A DNA stretch of 64,000 nt from Diplodia intermedia (GCA_021495925.1 JAKEKT010000014.1:1-64000), one strand, 5' to 3'. Numbered from the stretch's first letter, positions 38,365 to 50,210 are shown. Translations and numbers: made by a program. Notes: a model not told the origin generated them from the sequence alone.

Positions 38365-38753
38365 GATGATCTCGTAGAGAACTTCAAGACGCCAGAGGTC
38401 TAATTAGTCTGGTTGGTTTCATGCGAAAACTCGATCAAGATATTCAAACGTAGTAGATGTTGGTCCTTGTGAGGTCGAGGTCAGAGCGACCCCGCCCCGC
38501 CGCCACAGTCTCGTACCGCCCGAACACGACGTCCAAGAGTCAGCCTTGCAGGATGACAGGGGTTTTATTGGTCGCCTCCGAGATATTTCAGTGTACAGCA
38601 TGATTCCGAAGCTTGCACTCAATATACCACTTTGTTTCTTTTTCAAGAACTTTTCCTCCCATCCTTCAAGTTAGATAGCTACGGTCTGAAGCCGGCTGCA
38701 GGAATGGACATAACCGAGCGGATAGTTTGCTTGGTACCTATGCATGTATCATT
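38365..38753. other. intergenic, between two minus-strand genes
   Basis: 389 bp serving as 3' region of the Zn2Cys6 gene and upstream region of the Cys-rich gene. No additional gene or element seen. Confidence 0.6.
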
Positions 38754-41700
38754 TTACACACGCCTCGTTGCAATCCACCCCAAAAACACCGTCGCCGTCG
38801 ACACCAAATACCCGGCAACCCCCGACGCGCCCTGCACGTCCTCCTTGGCAACCCACCACGCGATCCCAAAGGCCAAACTCAAAGATACATACGCCGCCAA
38901 CAGCCACCCAATGCGATCCCAGTTCCAGCCCTCCCGGAAGTGGATGCCCCAGCCCTCCACCGGTCCGGTAGACGTCCCCATCAGCTCCCCGTGCAGCCTT
39001 TTCGGAAACTGCGCCAACATCCAAGATTGCGTGTCATCTTGCAAGCACCCGGGCGCGTTGAAACAGTGCATGAGCAGCTCCGGGCCAATCGGCGGGCAGA
39101 GCTTGGCTGGGATGGGCGTGCAGCGGTATTCGGCGTTCGCCTGGGGCTCGACGCGGTCGGGGGGCGGGAGGCAGACGCATGTCGTTGTTGTTGTTGTTGT
39201 TGCATTGGGAGTGGTTGAGCTGTTGTTGGGGGTGACGCCGTCTTTGAAGACTTCGACGTACTTGCTGAATGCCAATCTGAACTGTTTAGGGTTGTTGTTG
39301 TCAGCATGCGTGGTTTTGTCTGCCAGGGGTACAAAGGACACAGTTGCTATTTTGCCCAGCTCTCCGCGTCTGGAAGGATGAAGGCAGTTCTTAAATACCT
39401 TGACTAGATTGATGGCTTCGGGAACACGGAGGGATAGCCATGGGTACAGCTTCCCACGGCGATGTTTGTATCCGTGCTGGAGGAATTCGAACAGTTGCCG
39501 ATCGTTTCCCACTTCGCAGATTTCATCTTGGTAGAGGCTCGTGGCGTATCTGCCATCTCTCATACATAACAGAAGGTGCAAGGATTCGCGCTGTGGCTTG
39601 GGTTTTGCAGAGGAATGGCAAGCCCCCGTGGCCGTGGTATTGTGCATTGGTATGCATGGGCCGGTTGTCTTCCTGTGCGGGGCCCCGGCGAAGCTTGTCA
39701 GCCAATTCAGTGCTGTAGAAAATAGTGAACCGCCACTTTGCGCGGAGCCAGCAGCACCTTGACCAGGTGCCGCAGAAGTACTCGGAGGGTTCGAGAGCTG
39801 GTCAAGACGCATCTGCAATTCTCTCAGAGCTCCAGGCTTCAGTTCGACGTAATCGTCATAGAGTTGCCTGCCGCAACGCTTGTTGAACTGTCAGAAAATC
39901 CTCTATATCTTGAGGCTCAGAACACTTACGCATTTCCACCGGACTCGCTTCTTCCCCGGGTCCAACGGGCGCTCCGTGAACCTGAACTTGACCAACAGGG
40001 TCCCGAGCCTGCCAAACCTATCCCTGTTACTTGGTGGTGGAACAGGGATAGAGGGCTCTGGGATAGGCTCGTCTGGAATATCGAGTTTTGGCTGAATCCG
40101 TGGGTGAGGTTTGACAAATTCCTCAAAGCTGGTCTTGAAATTCTCAAAGGCCCTGCTTTTCAGTAGGAACTCTTGGACAGGCGCCAACACCTCAATGCTA
40201 TCTTCCCTTAAACCCATTTGCTCATCGTCATCTGACTCGTCTTCTTCCGCATTGGGGGCTTGTCGTTGTTCTTTTCGAACTTTCAGATCTTCGTTGGCGG
40301 TGTACTTCTCCCTGATCGAGTTCGCTACCGCCCTTGCCTTCCGACGAACAAGCCGGGCGGCGAGGACCTCAAGGTTCTTCCCCGCCTCTTCTTTGAGACC
40401 ATCTGCATAGATCTTCAACAAGCGATGGAAGTTGTTGCAAAATCTGTCCGCACCTATGCTGTCGCTTCGAATAGCTTCGTCGATGAGGGGCTCCAAGCAC
40501 TCATGCTGGGAAAGTAAGATGACCAATTGGTGGGTGGCCGAGGTGATCTGTGCGTTGGAGCATTGCGTATTGACTGAAAGACCTGGGATTATCGACAAGA
40601 CCGATGCTGATTGGGAAGAACTTGTAGATCCGTCCCAATTTTCAACACGTCCGTCAGGGATGTCGATATCAGAGGCATCTTCCGACATCCACGCAAGAAA
40701 TTTGTCATCTGCTGTCTGGTCGGTAGTTGGTAGGTTTGCTTCGAGCACAGGCGCGGTGCTGCAATCATCGGCCTTGGCTTCCTCATCGACGACGATATCA
40801 AAGGTTACCGGCGAGCCACCTGTCTGATAGACGTCTTCGGCGCTAGCATGATGCATTCTTGTGGGGCGGTAATAAATTCGGGGGTCGTCAGCGTATCGAA
40901 CCCTCCTTGGTTCCTCTGTAGGTCCTTCGGAATCCAGAGCGGCATCATACCCACTGCTGGTGTTGGTAGTCACGCGACTGCCCTCGGCAAGGTGTTTTTT
41001 CTCTGTGTCCTTAGTCTCGGAGATTTCGATCTGTTGATTGCCGTCTTCTCCAGTAGTAACCAGGAATCTTTTACGGCCCATATCGCCTTCGACGAACATG
41101 TCATCACCCTCGAATCTGATGGCCTTGCGTGTTGCGGTGCTGCGAGATCCATCATGAATATGGCTAGCACCTTCATAGCTATGCTGCGAGTGACTACTGC
41201 CTCGAGGACGAGCGGCGTTGCTAGAGGCGCGACCGCGAGCCGTGTTGGTGCGAAGACTATCAACGCCAGCAGAAGAGCTGTCGTTCATGCTCTTTATGTT
41301 GGCCTTCACCTTATTGAGTCCGCTGTAGAGTTTTTGTGGCTTGTCTTTTTTCTTTATCTCAGCGCTAGCGCTAGAGCGCGCATGAGCAGAGGTCGGAGGG
41401 TTAAGAGTAATTTTTCGAAGCGGTGTTGGCATGAACATCCTGTTTAGCTCGGTTGGAGTATAACGATAGTAGCCATCCTCGTCTTCGTCCTCATTTCCAT
41501 CCGAATGGTCAGAGATAGATGGAGTTGGCGTTACAGCAGGTGCGTAGCGGGGGTTCGGTAAGTTCTGTGGAGGCGCTCGAGGAGGATATCCGTCGCTTAC
41601 TCTGCTTAGTAGAGCAGGCCGGGCTTCATAAGAGGCGCTGGAAGTAGAGGTAGAGGTAGGGACTCCGGAATAGTACCCGGCATGAGATGCTGCACCCATC

Positions 41701-42615
41701 ATGGCAGCATACTGAGGACTCCACATTGCAGGCGGTGGTGGTCCATGAGAAGTATTCATCTGGGAATAGTTGTGACGGTCTGAGAGACTAGATCCGCCGT
41801 AGTAGCTGTATGGCCTTGCGTGAACCTTTGATTTTGTAGATGCAGCAACCCGGGTTTCAGTGAATGGTGCATGGTTGTTGCTGGATGGAGGTTTGTCTAG
41901 AGCTTGGGAGAAATCCTCGTCTACTCTAGTGTCCAATGGTGGTAACCCATTTTCAACATCGTCGTGAAGTGAGTCGCTTTCCGTCGGAGCTCCTGTTCTG
42001 GTCGAAGACTGTTGTATTATGACTGGCTCCTTCTTTCTGTATCTTTTGGAAGCCGCCATACCAGGCACTGGAATCTCGCTGGCGGACGTCGAGTGCTCGC
42101 CTAACTCGTGGCCTTGCAGCCTTGGGCGATTCCTTTTCTTATGCTGGACGTCGTAGCATGAGGCCTGATCGCTCAATAAACGTCAGCCTTACTCTACTGC
42201 CTTGGAAACTCCCGGCACTACTTTCACCTACCTCTTTCCCGGAAGTAACGCATCGAGTGCACGGCCGCTCGACGTCGCAGCTAAGATGAGCCCTCTTACA
42301 GTTGACGCAAGCCGAAGCTACGTGAGCCTTGTTTCTGCGCGCGGTTTTGGTGTTTCGTAACGATAGAACCTGGTTAGCTAGCGTAGGGGGATTCGCTTCC
42401 GTGGGCTTTGGGGCGGTATGGTCCTTGCCCAATTCGGACTGCGAGTGTCTTTTGGCGGAGACGTTCGCTTGAGGGTGCGGCTTAAGTTTGTCGAAATCTT
42501 CGTCGTCAGAGGACTCGTCGGTCTCGCAAAGTGGCTGTAGCGACGGCTTTGAAGAAATATGAGAGCCAGCATCCGGGATTGAAGTAGAAGGGGCCGGTGG
42601 TGAAACGTGGCCCAT
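38754..42615 (-). CDS. Zn(II)2Cys6 protein with C-terminal membrane segments, 1247 aa
   Basis: Exons 42615-42232, 42164-39930 and 39878-38754 join in frame (introns 67 and 51 bp, each with a CTGAC branch site). Start is ATG at 42615. The first splice completes a fungal Zn(II)2Cys6 cluster: C103, C106, C113, C119, C122, C131, followed by the basic KKRNRPRL stretch. Residues about 140-640 are Ser/Pro-rich and likely disordered. Residues about 665-815 form the domain shared with the gene at 36217. The second splice joins VRWKC to RCGRQLYDDYVELKPGAL, a Cys-containing block. Residues about 1196-1217 and 1227-1242 are hydrophobic and look like two membrane helices. DNA binding is known for the Zn2Cys6 family; a membrane-held regulator is inference. 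An alternative 3' acceptor nine bases upstream would add three residues. Confidence 0.8.
39183..39205 (-). repeat. trinucleotide repeat in the Zn2Cys6 gene
   Basis: A GTT run on the plus strand encodes a run of seven Thr on the minus strand inside exon 3, between the Cys block and the membrane segments. Likely length-variable. Confidence 0.7.
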
Positions 42616-43179
42616 GGCTAACGTCGGTGAATTCTCGAACCCTCAGCGGCTTCTGGGGCTTGCCGGGCTTTTTAGAGAGAAAGGGGTCAGCCGCTCTACG
42701 AGGGGGGGAATGTTGGGGTCGTGAGCTCTCCGCTTCCCAAGGCTGAGGTGGACAGGCACCGCTTACCCCGCTGTAGCGCTCAGCCTCAGCCTTCTGCAAG
42801 GACACGGGGGCGGGATTCAGCCTCGCAGGCAAGAACCAATGCGAAGTACTTTATTGGTTGGCCATCGTCATGTGCTTGGTCCGGCCAACGCCACTGAAGT
42901 GTTCCGCCTCGCTCACACTCAAGGGCACACTCAAGGCACACTCAAGGCGTGGGGTTGTTTGCGGTGCATCGCCACAGTACGTAGATGACAGAGGATCATG
43001 CTTTTTGCACTCCACGATCAAGCAACAAGGCGAAGCAACCTGCTCTCTAGACCGTTCCATTCATGTCAGCCATACCGCATTCAAAGCAGCCCTACCTATC
43101 TATACGGCAACAATGCAAGCCATCTATAATGCCACCTCTTCCCGCTAACCCATATGTACCCCTTCTTCGCCGGATCCGA
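42616..43179. other. intergenic, upstream of the Zn2Cys6 gene
   Basis: 564 bp between the IML2 stop and the Zn2Cys6 start, both on the minus strand. It contains a small direct repeat of CACTCAAGG units near 42915-42946. No gene recognised. Confidence 0.55.
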
Positions 43180-45923
43180 CTAAGAAACCGTATCAACACC
43201 CCTCCTCTTCAGCGTATCCTTCGCCGTCGTGACCTTCATTCCGATCCTGCACACACCAAGTCAGCAAACCAACCACCACCAACCAAACATTCGACGAATT
43301 ACTCACCTCGCGTCCAAATCATACCCCTCCCCCCACTTCGCCACCTTCTCGACCCAACTCCCACACTCCCTCAGCCGCTCCTTGCCCTCCTTGCCCAACC
43401 CGTGCTCGCCCTTCTCGCGCTCCTCCGCGCGGACCTCCTCCCACAGACACGCGCCCATCTCGTAGCACGCCGCGGGCAGCGTCCAGTTGTCCTTGTTCCC
43501 GCCCCGCAGCTGCGCCGCGTCGACGCACAGCACCTGCGTCAGCAGCAACTCCTTCGCCTGCTGCACCCGGCCCAAGTTGCGCATCGCCGTCGCGCGCAGC
43601 AGCGAGCGGATGCAGCGCTCGTCGAGGGGCTCGGCGGCGGCATCGCCGCCACCACCACCACCACCGATACGATCCAGCGCCGCGAGCGAGAGCTCCAGGT
43701 GGGCGGGCCGCATGCGCTTGTACCCGTTCCAGAAGTAGATGACTTCCTCCACGGGCGCGACGCCGACGGCGTCGACGACGGAGGCGGAGGCGCCGAGCTC
43801 GGCCCTGCGCGCCTCCCACTTGGCGAGCTTGCGGTTGACGAAGGTGTCGAAGGGCAGCTGGCGGGCCATGAAGCGCTTCTTGCCCGTGTGCTTGGGGACG
43901 AGCTTGAGCAGGCGCTCCGCCTCCTTCTTGTCGCGGTCCGCCGCGGCGGCGTCGTCCGCGGCGACGGCCTCGCGGTACAGCTCGACGTGGGCGCACGCGG
44001 CGATGTAGTAGTACAGGCCGTGGCTCCAGTTGTTCAGTGACACGCACTTCTGGAACGCCGCGGCGCACTCGCGCAGCCGGTGCGCGTACATCAGGTCCAG
44101 CGACCGCTCGAACCAGTGCAGCGCCTCGACCTGCTTGAGCTGCGGCGCCCCGCGCCCGCCGTCCGACATCAGCGTCAGCGCCTCTTCGAGTTGGCGCGCG
44201 CTCGCCAGCATTCGTGCTTCCTCGAGCAGCCACAGGTGGCTTGACGGGTAGCGCTGCCGCATCTCGACGAGGAGGCCCGCGCACCGTTCGCGCGGGTGCG
44301 CGCCTTCCTGGCCGGGACCGGGGACGATGTCGCAGAAGCCGAGCATGCCGTTGTAGTACGACAGGATAATCAGCCCGGCGAGCCCGCCGTAGACATTGTC
44401 AAACTTGGTTGCTTGCCAAAGCATGGCAAGTCCGCGATCGCGGTCGCCCTTGAAGCCGACAATCTTGAGCAACATGGCGAAGGCGGGCGGGATCATGGAG
44501 ATGACGAGCATGAGGACGCCGAAGCACATGTTTGTGCCGGAGTGGATGAAGATATCCGTGGCATCATCGCCGAGTAGGGAGGGGTCGGTCGAGGGATGGT
44601 CGGTAGCGAGCCGAAGGGACTTGACATCGTCTGCGAGCTCCGTAATGTCTGGAATCTTTTCCGCGGCAGGCGCAGATGAAGTTGCGGCTTCGTACGACGG
44701 AGGTGGAGCAATCTTCTCGCCCTTGAGCTCGAGATGTCCTGCATAGATCGGAGGCGTAGGCACGCCCTCGTGTTCCTCGTCAGCGTCGAAGAATTCGTCG
44801 GTCTCCGACAAAGGCGTGCTTCCTTCACCGCTGGTATCCTCTACCGCCAATTTGCTGCTGCTTGCCGTCGTCGAGGGAGCCTGAGACCCAGCAGCACCTT
44901 GCGGTGCCACCACTCCAGCTTCAATCTCCTTCGCAGTCGCCACAGACCTCACCGACTGCGATCCCAACGACACCCGCGGGCTTCCCGTCACGATGCTCTT
45001 TCCCAGATTTGCCTTCTCGGCCTCGATTATCGCGTCTAATGCCACGAACGCCTTCCGCATGTTGTAGAATCCCTTGATACTCTCCGTCAAGCTCTCATTC
45101 AGCACACCAACGATGGCGCCCATCAGCTGCGCCTGCGCGACACAGCTGGCGAATTCTGCACCGGCGGGGTAGATGGACGATCGAGGCGCGTGGCGCTGGG
45201 CCTTGCGTAGGTGTTCGGACGCGCTGTTCTCCGCGTCTTTGAGAGTGTCGGCGGCTGTGTCGCTCAGCGAGGGCACGATCGGCCAAGTCCGTCAGTGAAA
45301 CTTGCTCGTTTTCAATCTTAACTCCCCCGAGAAAAAGATAGGGGGCGCGGGTTTAGAGGATACCTTCTTTCATGACTTCCTGCTCGAAGCCTAAGGTTGC
45401 CCTCATGAACGTGACGACTCCTTTACCTAGCTACATTCGCACGGCGCAGAAAACATGAGCCTAGTGTCCAACCGTTGAAACCAGCATCTTGCCTACTCCG
45501 ACCTGCGGGGGAAGTCGTGCAAGCCGCGCCGGGGTATGTATGCGCGATTGGTGTGTGTGTAGTACCTTGTGAAAAGGCGACGCGCCGTCACCGAGCAGCT
45601 TCTCCGCGGTATTGACATCATCGTTCATGATGTGAGCGACAGCTATATTCCCGCAACACAGTCAGGTAAAAATCAGCATTTTGCGCGGATGCCACCGGAT
45701 CAGGCTCGTCGGACGCTCGGAAAGAGGAGGATTTGTGTTGATATCTTACGTACCACGCATGGCAGCTTCCACTACAATATCACAAGCGCGTCAGCATGAT
45801 CTACTTGAAAAAGAGAATGGTGGCAGTCATTGTAGTACGCTGCTGCGGCTCTTCCAGCGCGTTCAGCGACTGGGTCGAGCCATGAAGCTTTGCTTTCGAG
45901 CCGAGCCAGTTGCCTAGAGGCAT
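43180..45923 (-). CDS. IML2: IML2-like outer mitochondrial membrane / inclusion-clearance protein
   Basis: Six exons: 45923-45839, 45771-45754, 45642-45566, 45430-45364, 45254-43307, 43246-43180. They total 2262 bases (753 aa plus stop) with every join in frame. The N-terminal joins rebuild the family block HIMNDDVNTAE, then SPFHK-LGKGVVTFMRATLGFEQEVMKE. The last join gives DLDAR-IGMKVTTAKDTLKR. Middle region: acidic linker with a PPSY motif (residues about 266-270), hydrophobic segment about 324-350, then helical TPR-like repeats. The family (DUF3808) is known from yeast Iml2, needed for clearing protein inclusions. Exon 2 is only 18 nt, so automated models may start at a GTG near 45276 and lose the N-terminus. 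It shares an upstream region with SEM1. Function by homology. Confidence 0.9.
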
Positions 45924-46611
45924 GATGTTGGTAGTGGTCGCAGCGGCGATCGTTCGGCTTCGGGGGAGGAGCGCAGCGTTCCGGGTTCGTAATTCGGGCT
46001 TGTAGGTAGCAGAACGCGGGGGCTAGCTCTTGCTCAAGGCGGAAGCTGAGGGATCAGCGGAGTGGCAGTCGAGGTCGAGGCAACAAAGGCGGGCCAAACG
46101 GGCGGCATGAATGGGGACGGGAGTAAGAAGCAGAGGGCGAGGTGGGGGAGGGGAATGAAGGATGAGAAACAATCGACGGCATTGGACGGGGGAGGGGGAA
46201 CGCGCAAGGCGAGACCGGGCAGAGCGGCTTTAAGAGCCGGCAAGGCAAGGTTGCCTTAGCCTTGCAGCAGAACAATAATAAGACTGTTACGACGCGCAGC
46301 AATAGGCTGCCCCGGTCGCGCGGGAGCAATGCGGCGCGCAAGCGTTCGATGACATCGGTGATGCGCACTGACCCGCACCGGCATCCCTGCCCGCCGCCTT
46401 TGGAGGTGGGTCTTGGCGCCGGTGCTGCTGCTGTGGCCGACAGCTCGCCGCAGCTGTGATCTCGACCAATCCATCCATCTGCAACACCACTGCCGCCCCA
46501 CCTCCCAACCGCCGTCTTCGTCCGCCCTTCGCTCCGGCAGACACGTCTCGACCCGCGCAAGCAAGCCCGCCACCCGCAACCCCACCGAAACAGCCCCATC
46601 CCGCAACCACC
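45924..46611. promoter_or_regulatory. shared upstream region of IML2 (-) and SEM1 (+)
   Basis: 688 bp between two divergent start codons, so it must carry both promoters. The last ~170 bp before SEM1 are rich in C and A with little G, typical of a fungal 5' leader. No specific factor site identified. Confidence 0.6.
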
Positions 46612-47138
46612 ATGTCCGGAGCAGCGCAAGGCAGCATGGACACCAAGAAGGCCGTTGTTAGCGACGCCGACAACAGCGCCAGCAACAAGGACCAGCAGAA
46701 GCCCGCCACCGCGCTGGAGGAGGATGACGAGTTTGAGGACTTCCCGGTTGAAGGTCAGTCGAGAGTAACGAAGCTCCCTCCCAGCAAAGACCGGTGGCCA
46801 CAGCCACCGTTGCTGTCTCATTTGCTGCCCATCCTTGCCCCATCACTTTGAAATAGATCATGAGCACCGCGGGCACTCTTTCGCATGTTTTCTTTCGCCT
46901 GAGACCATACGCACGGCGCGAGGCATGGTGACAGCATGCAGAACTTCACTCAGCATCAAACGAAACCACACAGCAGAAGCTGACTGAGGAATCAACAGAC
47001 TGGGAACAAGAAGATACCGAGCTTCCCGCCGCAAACACGCACCTGTGGGAGGAGAGCTGGGACGACGATGACACGAGTGAGGACTTCTCTGCGCAGTTGA
47101 AGGAGGAGCTGAAGAAGGTCGAGTCGAAGCGCGGTTGA
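46612..47138 (+). CDS. SEM1: 26S proteasome complex subunit Sem1/DSS1
   Basis: Two exons, 46612-46753 and 46999-47138, joined across a 245-bp intron (donor GTCAGT, branch GCTGAC, acceptor CAACAG) into a 93-aa acidic protein. The diagnostic Sem1/DSS1 blocks are present: DDEFEDFPVEDW spans the splice, then NTHLWEESWDDDDTSEDFS and a basic helical tail ending VESKRG. The family protein is a small disordered subunit of the proteasome lid and of the TREX-2 mRNA export complex, and helps BRCA2-type proteins in recombination. It converges with PGK1. The annotated C-terminus is of normal length. Identification is secure from the conserved acidic and Trp residues. Confidence 0.95.
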
Positions 47139-47215
47139 TAGAGAGAACCGGCAGCAAGGAAAGACGAATGCGCGACAATGAACAGCCGAAACAACGATGA
47201 AGACATTATCGCGTA

Positions 47216-47221
47216 ATAAAA
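47216..47221 (+). terminator. putative poly(A) signal of SEM1
   Basis: AATAAA 78 bp after the SEM1 stop. Position is plausible; fungal signals are loose. Confidence 0.45.
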
Positions 47222-47502
47222 GACCACAAGCGTTCGACACGGGACTGGAAGGCATGGCGTTGAGTCGGGAGAACAATATCAGGCATCATCATGTCATGAC
47301 CAACTTCTGATATGGGCATGTCCGTCTCACTTGAGAATGAGGTGATGCAGCCTCCGTCACGAATGATATGAGAGGAATGACTTCACACGCGAATTATCAC
47401 AGTTCTGTGCCCATGAAGAAGTTGTCAAAATGTCTTATTGTCATCATTTACATTAAAGAAACCCATTTTCTCCGTCTCTCGTCAAAGCCTGGACGTGCTC
47501 CC

Positions 47503-47508
47503 TTTATT
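47503..47508 (-). terminator. putative poly(A) signal of PGK1
   Basis: AATAAA on the minus strand, about 62 bp after the PGK1 stop. Confidence 0.45.
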
Positions 47509-47569
47509 TTATGTCATCCAGAATCAGAGCCGATTCAACCGGCACCAACGATCATTACAATATTTCCAT

Positions 47570-48936
47570 TTACTTACTCGACAGGGCAACAACACCGGGA
47601 AGGGCCTTGCCCTCGAGGAGCTCCAGGGAAGCACCACCGCCGGTCGAGACGTGGCTGAGCTTGTCCTCGACGCCGTACTTGGCGGCGACGGTGGCAGTGT
47701 CACCACCACCGATGATAACGATCTTGCCGGACTGGGCGGCGGCGACGGCCTTGTCGAGGGTGGCCTTGGTGCCGCTGGCGAACTTCTCGAACTCGAAGAC
47801 ACCGGCAGGGCCGTTCCAGAGGATGGTCTTGGCCTCGTCAATGGCCTCGTTGTAGAGCTTGACGGACTTCTCGCCGCAGTCGAGACCCATCCAGCCGTCG
47901 GGGATACCTTCGGCATCGGTGGCGTAGCCGGTGTTGGCGTCCTTGTCGAACTTGTCGGCAGTGATGAAGTCGGTAGGCAGCACGAACTTGACGTTGTTCT
48001 TCTTGGCCTTCTCAACAAGAGCGGGAACAGTCTTCGCGCCAGCCTCATCGAAGAGGGAGTCGCCAATTTTCATGTTCTCAAGGGTCTTCTTGAAGGTGAA
48101 AGCCATACCACCGCAGACGACGATGGTGTTGACCTTGTCGAGCAGGTTGTCGATCAGCTGGATCTTGTCCGAAACCTTAGCACCACCAAGGATGGCGACG
48201 AAGGGGCGCTGAGGGTTCTCAAGGGCCTTGGCGAAGTACTCGAGCTCCTTCTTCATGAGGAAACCAGCAGCCTTCTGGGGAAGCTGGCAGCCAACCATGG
48301 AGCTGTGAGCACGGTGGGCAGTGCCGAAAGCGTCGTCTGAGTCATTGTTAGTTGCGCAACCCTGTGGAGCTCGTTTGATTGGGGACTTACTGATGTAGAC
48401 ATCACCAAGCTTGGTGAGGCCCTTGCGGAACTCCTCAACGGCGGCGGGGTCGGCCTTGACCTTCTTGCCATCGGGGCCCTTAGAGCTACCCTCCTCCTCG
48501 ATGTGGAAGCGCAGGTTCTCCAGGAGGACGATCTGGCCACCAGTGGCCTTGTTGACGGCCTCCTCGGCCTCGGCACCAACGCAGTCGCTGGTGAAGACGA
48601 CGCTCTTGCCAAGGAGCTTCTCGAGCTCGCCGGCAACGGGCTTCAGGCTGTACTTCTCGTTCTTCTTGCCATCGGGACGGCCCAAGTGGGACATCAGGAC
48701 GACGGCCTTGGCGCCATTGTCGACAGCGTACTTGATGGTGGGGAGAGCACCGACGATACGCTGGTTGTTGGTGATCTTCTTCTCCGCGTCGAGGGGAACG
48801 TTGAAGTCAACCTGCAGGGCGGTTAGCAGCGATTTCTTTGCTTGGTGTATCTGCATGCGAGTATACGTACGCGGATCAGGACGCGCTTGTCCTTGAGGTC
48901 GACGTCGGTGATGGCGAGCTTGCTGGAGAGCGACAT
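47570..48936 (-). CDS. PGK1: phosphoglycerate kinase
   Basis: Exons 48936-48871, 48811-48391 and 48336-47570 give 417 aa, the usual PGK length. The enzyme transfers phosphate from 1,3-bisphosphoglycerate to ADP in cytosolic glycolysis. Substrate-site residues are visible: D24 and N26 in RVDFNVPLD, R40, and the SHLGRP motif at residues 63-68. The C-terminal nucleotide part has GGGDTATV and the STGGGASLELLEGKALPGV-type end. Intron 1 (59 bp) falls between LIR and VDFN, and intron 2 (54 bp) inside DVYINDAF. Both joins are exact for the family. An in-frame upward extension of the reading frame is not used because the conserved start is MSLSSKLAITDVDLKDKRV. Codon use is strongly biased to C-ending codons, as in highly expressed fungal genes. 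Confidence 0.97.
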
Positions 48937-48957
48937 GGTGGGATTTGCTGTGGAAAT

Positions 48958-49193
48958 CTGCACAGCGTGTTAGCTGCGTCTGCACAATTGACGGCTGCGA
49001 TGCCTGAGGGCGCTCGAGAGGCATGCATGCGCAATGCGGCTGTGGTGCTGCGACGCAACGCCCCTGTGAGAGGTGACCCTCAGGCGTCCATGGAGGGGTA
49101 GCTGCGACGGCAGAGGCGGCAACGCTCCTCATCACGTCGCAGACATTGGCAGGCAGCAGGGGACAATGGACAAAGACAGTCGAGTGCGCGTAC
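48958..49193 (-). other. probable 5'-UTR intron of PGK1
   Basis: On the minus strand a CT-rich leader is followed by donor GTACGC at 49193, and a 236-bp segment ends with branch-like GCTAAC and acceptor TGTGCAG at 48958, 21 bp before the ATG. Fits a leader intron, seen in other fungal glycolytic genes. No transcript evidence available. Confidence 0.55.
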
Positions 49194-50210
49194 CTGGGTA
49201 TCTCGGAGAAAGGTGCGGTGTTGTTGAGAGGTGAGAGAGGATGGGGCAGCTCAATGTTTTGTGCCTCGCGCGGCGGGGTCTTAAATGTGGTGGGGCACCA
49301 AGCCCTAGGTGACGTTTTAGTGGCATTTGACATAGCACCACCAGCCCGCCGCACAGGGCACCAGAGGTCCGCCTCTCGCGACTCTTCCGCCCAGGCACAG
49401 CGTGATCTTTCGAGATAACACTGAAATCGGCTGACTGGACCCTCTCGTCCGTCTCATCCAACTCCACCACGCCTCCTCTGCTAAGAACACCGCACGCCCG
49501 CCGCGCTCCTGCCAGGCGGGCCCTGCCGAAATCCTGAGGCTGCTGAGCCTGCAAGCGCGCATTCTGCGGACCCCCGTCACCACCCGGCCTGCAGCGACAA
49601 CGCCGCATGCCCGATAGCGTGATAGCCGGCTTTCCGACTGCTCCGGACGAAGCCTGGGGAGACAAACAAAGCGCTCATCACCCTTCATTTCGTATCTGCT
49701 TATCCTGATCCCATCCGATTTCACTCGATTCGCCCCTTCCGCGCTACCCTGATGTCTTGCCTCGTCGATGCTGATATTCAAGGCCGCCAGGAGCCTGGGT
49801 GATGAGTTGTCTCGCCTTGCCGTCCTGTATGCAAGCGATCTCCCGATGCTCCTTTTGGGTGTGCCAACTCTCCAGAAAGAAGTGGCCGGTAGCGGAGCAC
49901 TGGTTGGGCTGTCACCTCATTCGGGCCGGTGACACGGGCGGATTCCGCGGCTGAAGCCGTCGTTCATCATGATAGGTACAGACAACTTGGCCTACGCATA
50001 CTCACTAGAACTGTCTTCCAAGGTCCGAGGTCCATTTCTTGAAGAATAGGATCGTTGACGATAACGTGGGCCGGCACTCTCGCCCCGACAACCGGGCAAC
50101 CGGCGGCGACCCGATCACGTGCGAATGGTCGGCCCCTCCAGGATTGCATTCCCAGTACCTACAAAGCAAGAGCTAGGTCACAAGGCAAGATTTATTGCTA
50201 CAACTCGGTG

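Larger units (their letters stand above)
47139..47569. other. convergent 3' region between SEM1 and PGK1
   Basis: 431 bp with the two facing 3' UTRs. It holds one AATAAA on each strand (see separate entries) and no gene. Confidence 0.6.

Noticed and set aside
38632..39381. 249-codon plus-strand frame
   Set aside because: Antisense to exon 3 of the Zn2Cys6 gene.
42165..42231. Reading through intron 1 of the Zn2Cys6 gene as coding
   Set aside because: It would destroy the sixth Cys of the cluster; splicing restores the fungal Zn2Cys6 pattern.
43063..44040. 325-codon plus-strand frame
   Set aside because: Lies antisense to the IML2 coding exon; composition-driven shadow with no family features.
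45255..45276. GTG at 45276 as the IML2 start
   Set aside because: Upstream spliced exons give clear family sequence and exact frame closure; the first 22 bases of this frame are intronic.
46054..46821. 255-codon minus-strand frame
   Set aside because: Covers the IML2/SEM1 upstream region and the SEM1 first exon in antisense; no recognisable protein.
47438..48340. 300-codon plus-strand frame
   Set aside because: Antisense to PGK1, whose strong codon bias leaves the opposite frame open.
48937..49354. N-terminal extension of PGK upstream of 48936
   Set aside because: Conserved PGK starts at the ATG at 48936; the extension is leader and intron sequence.
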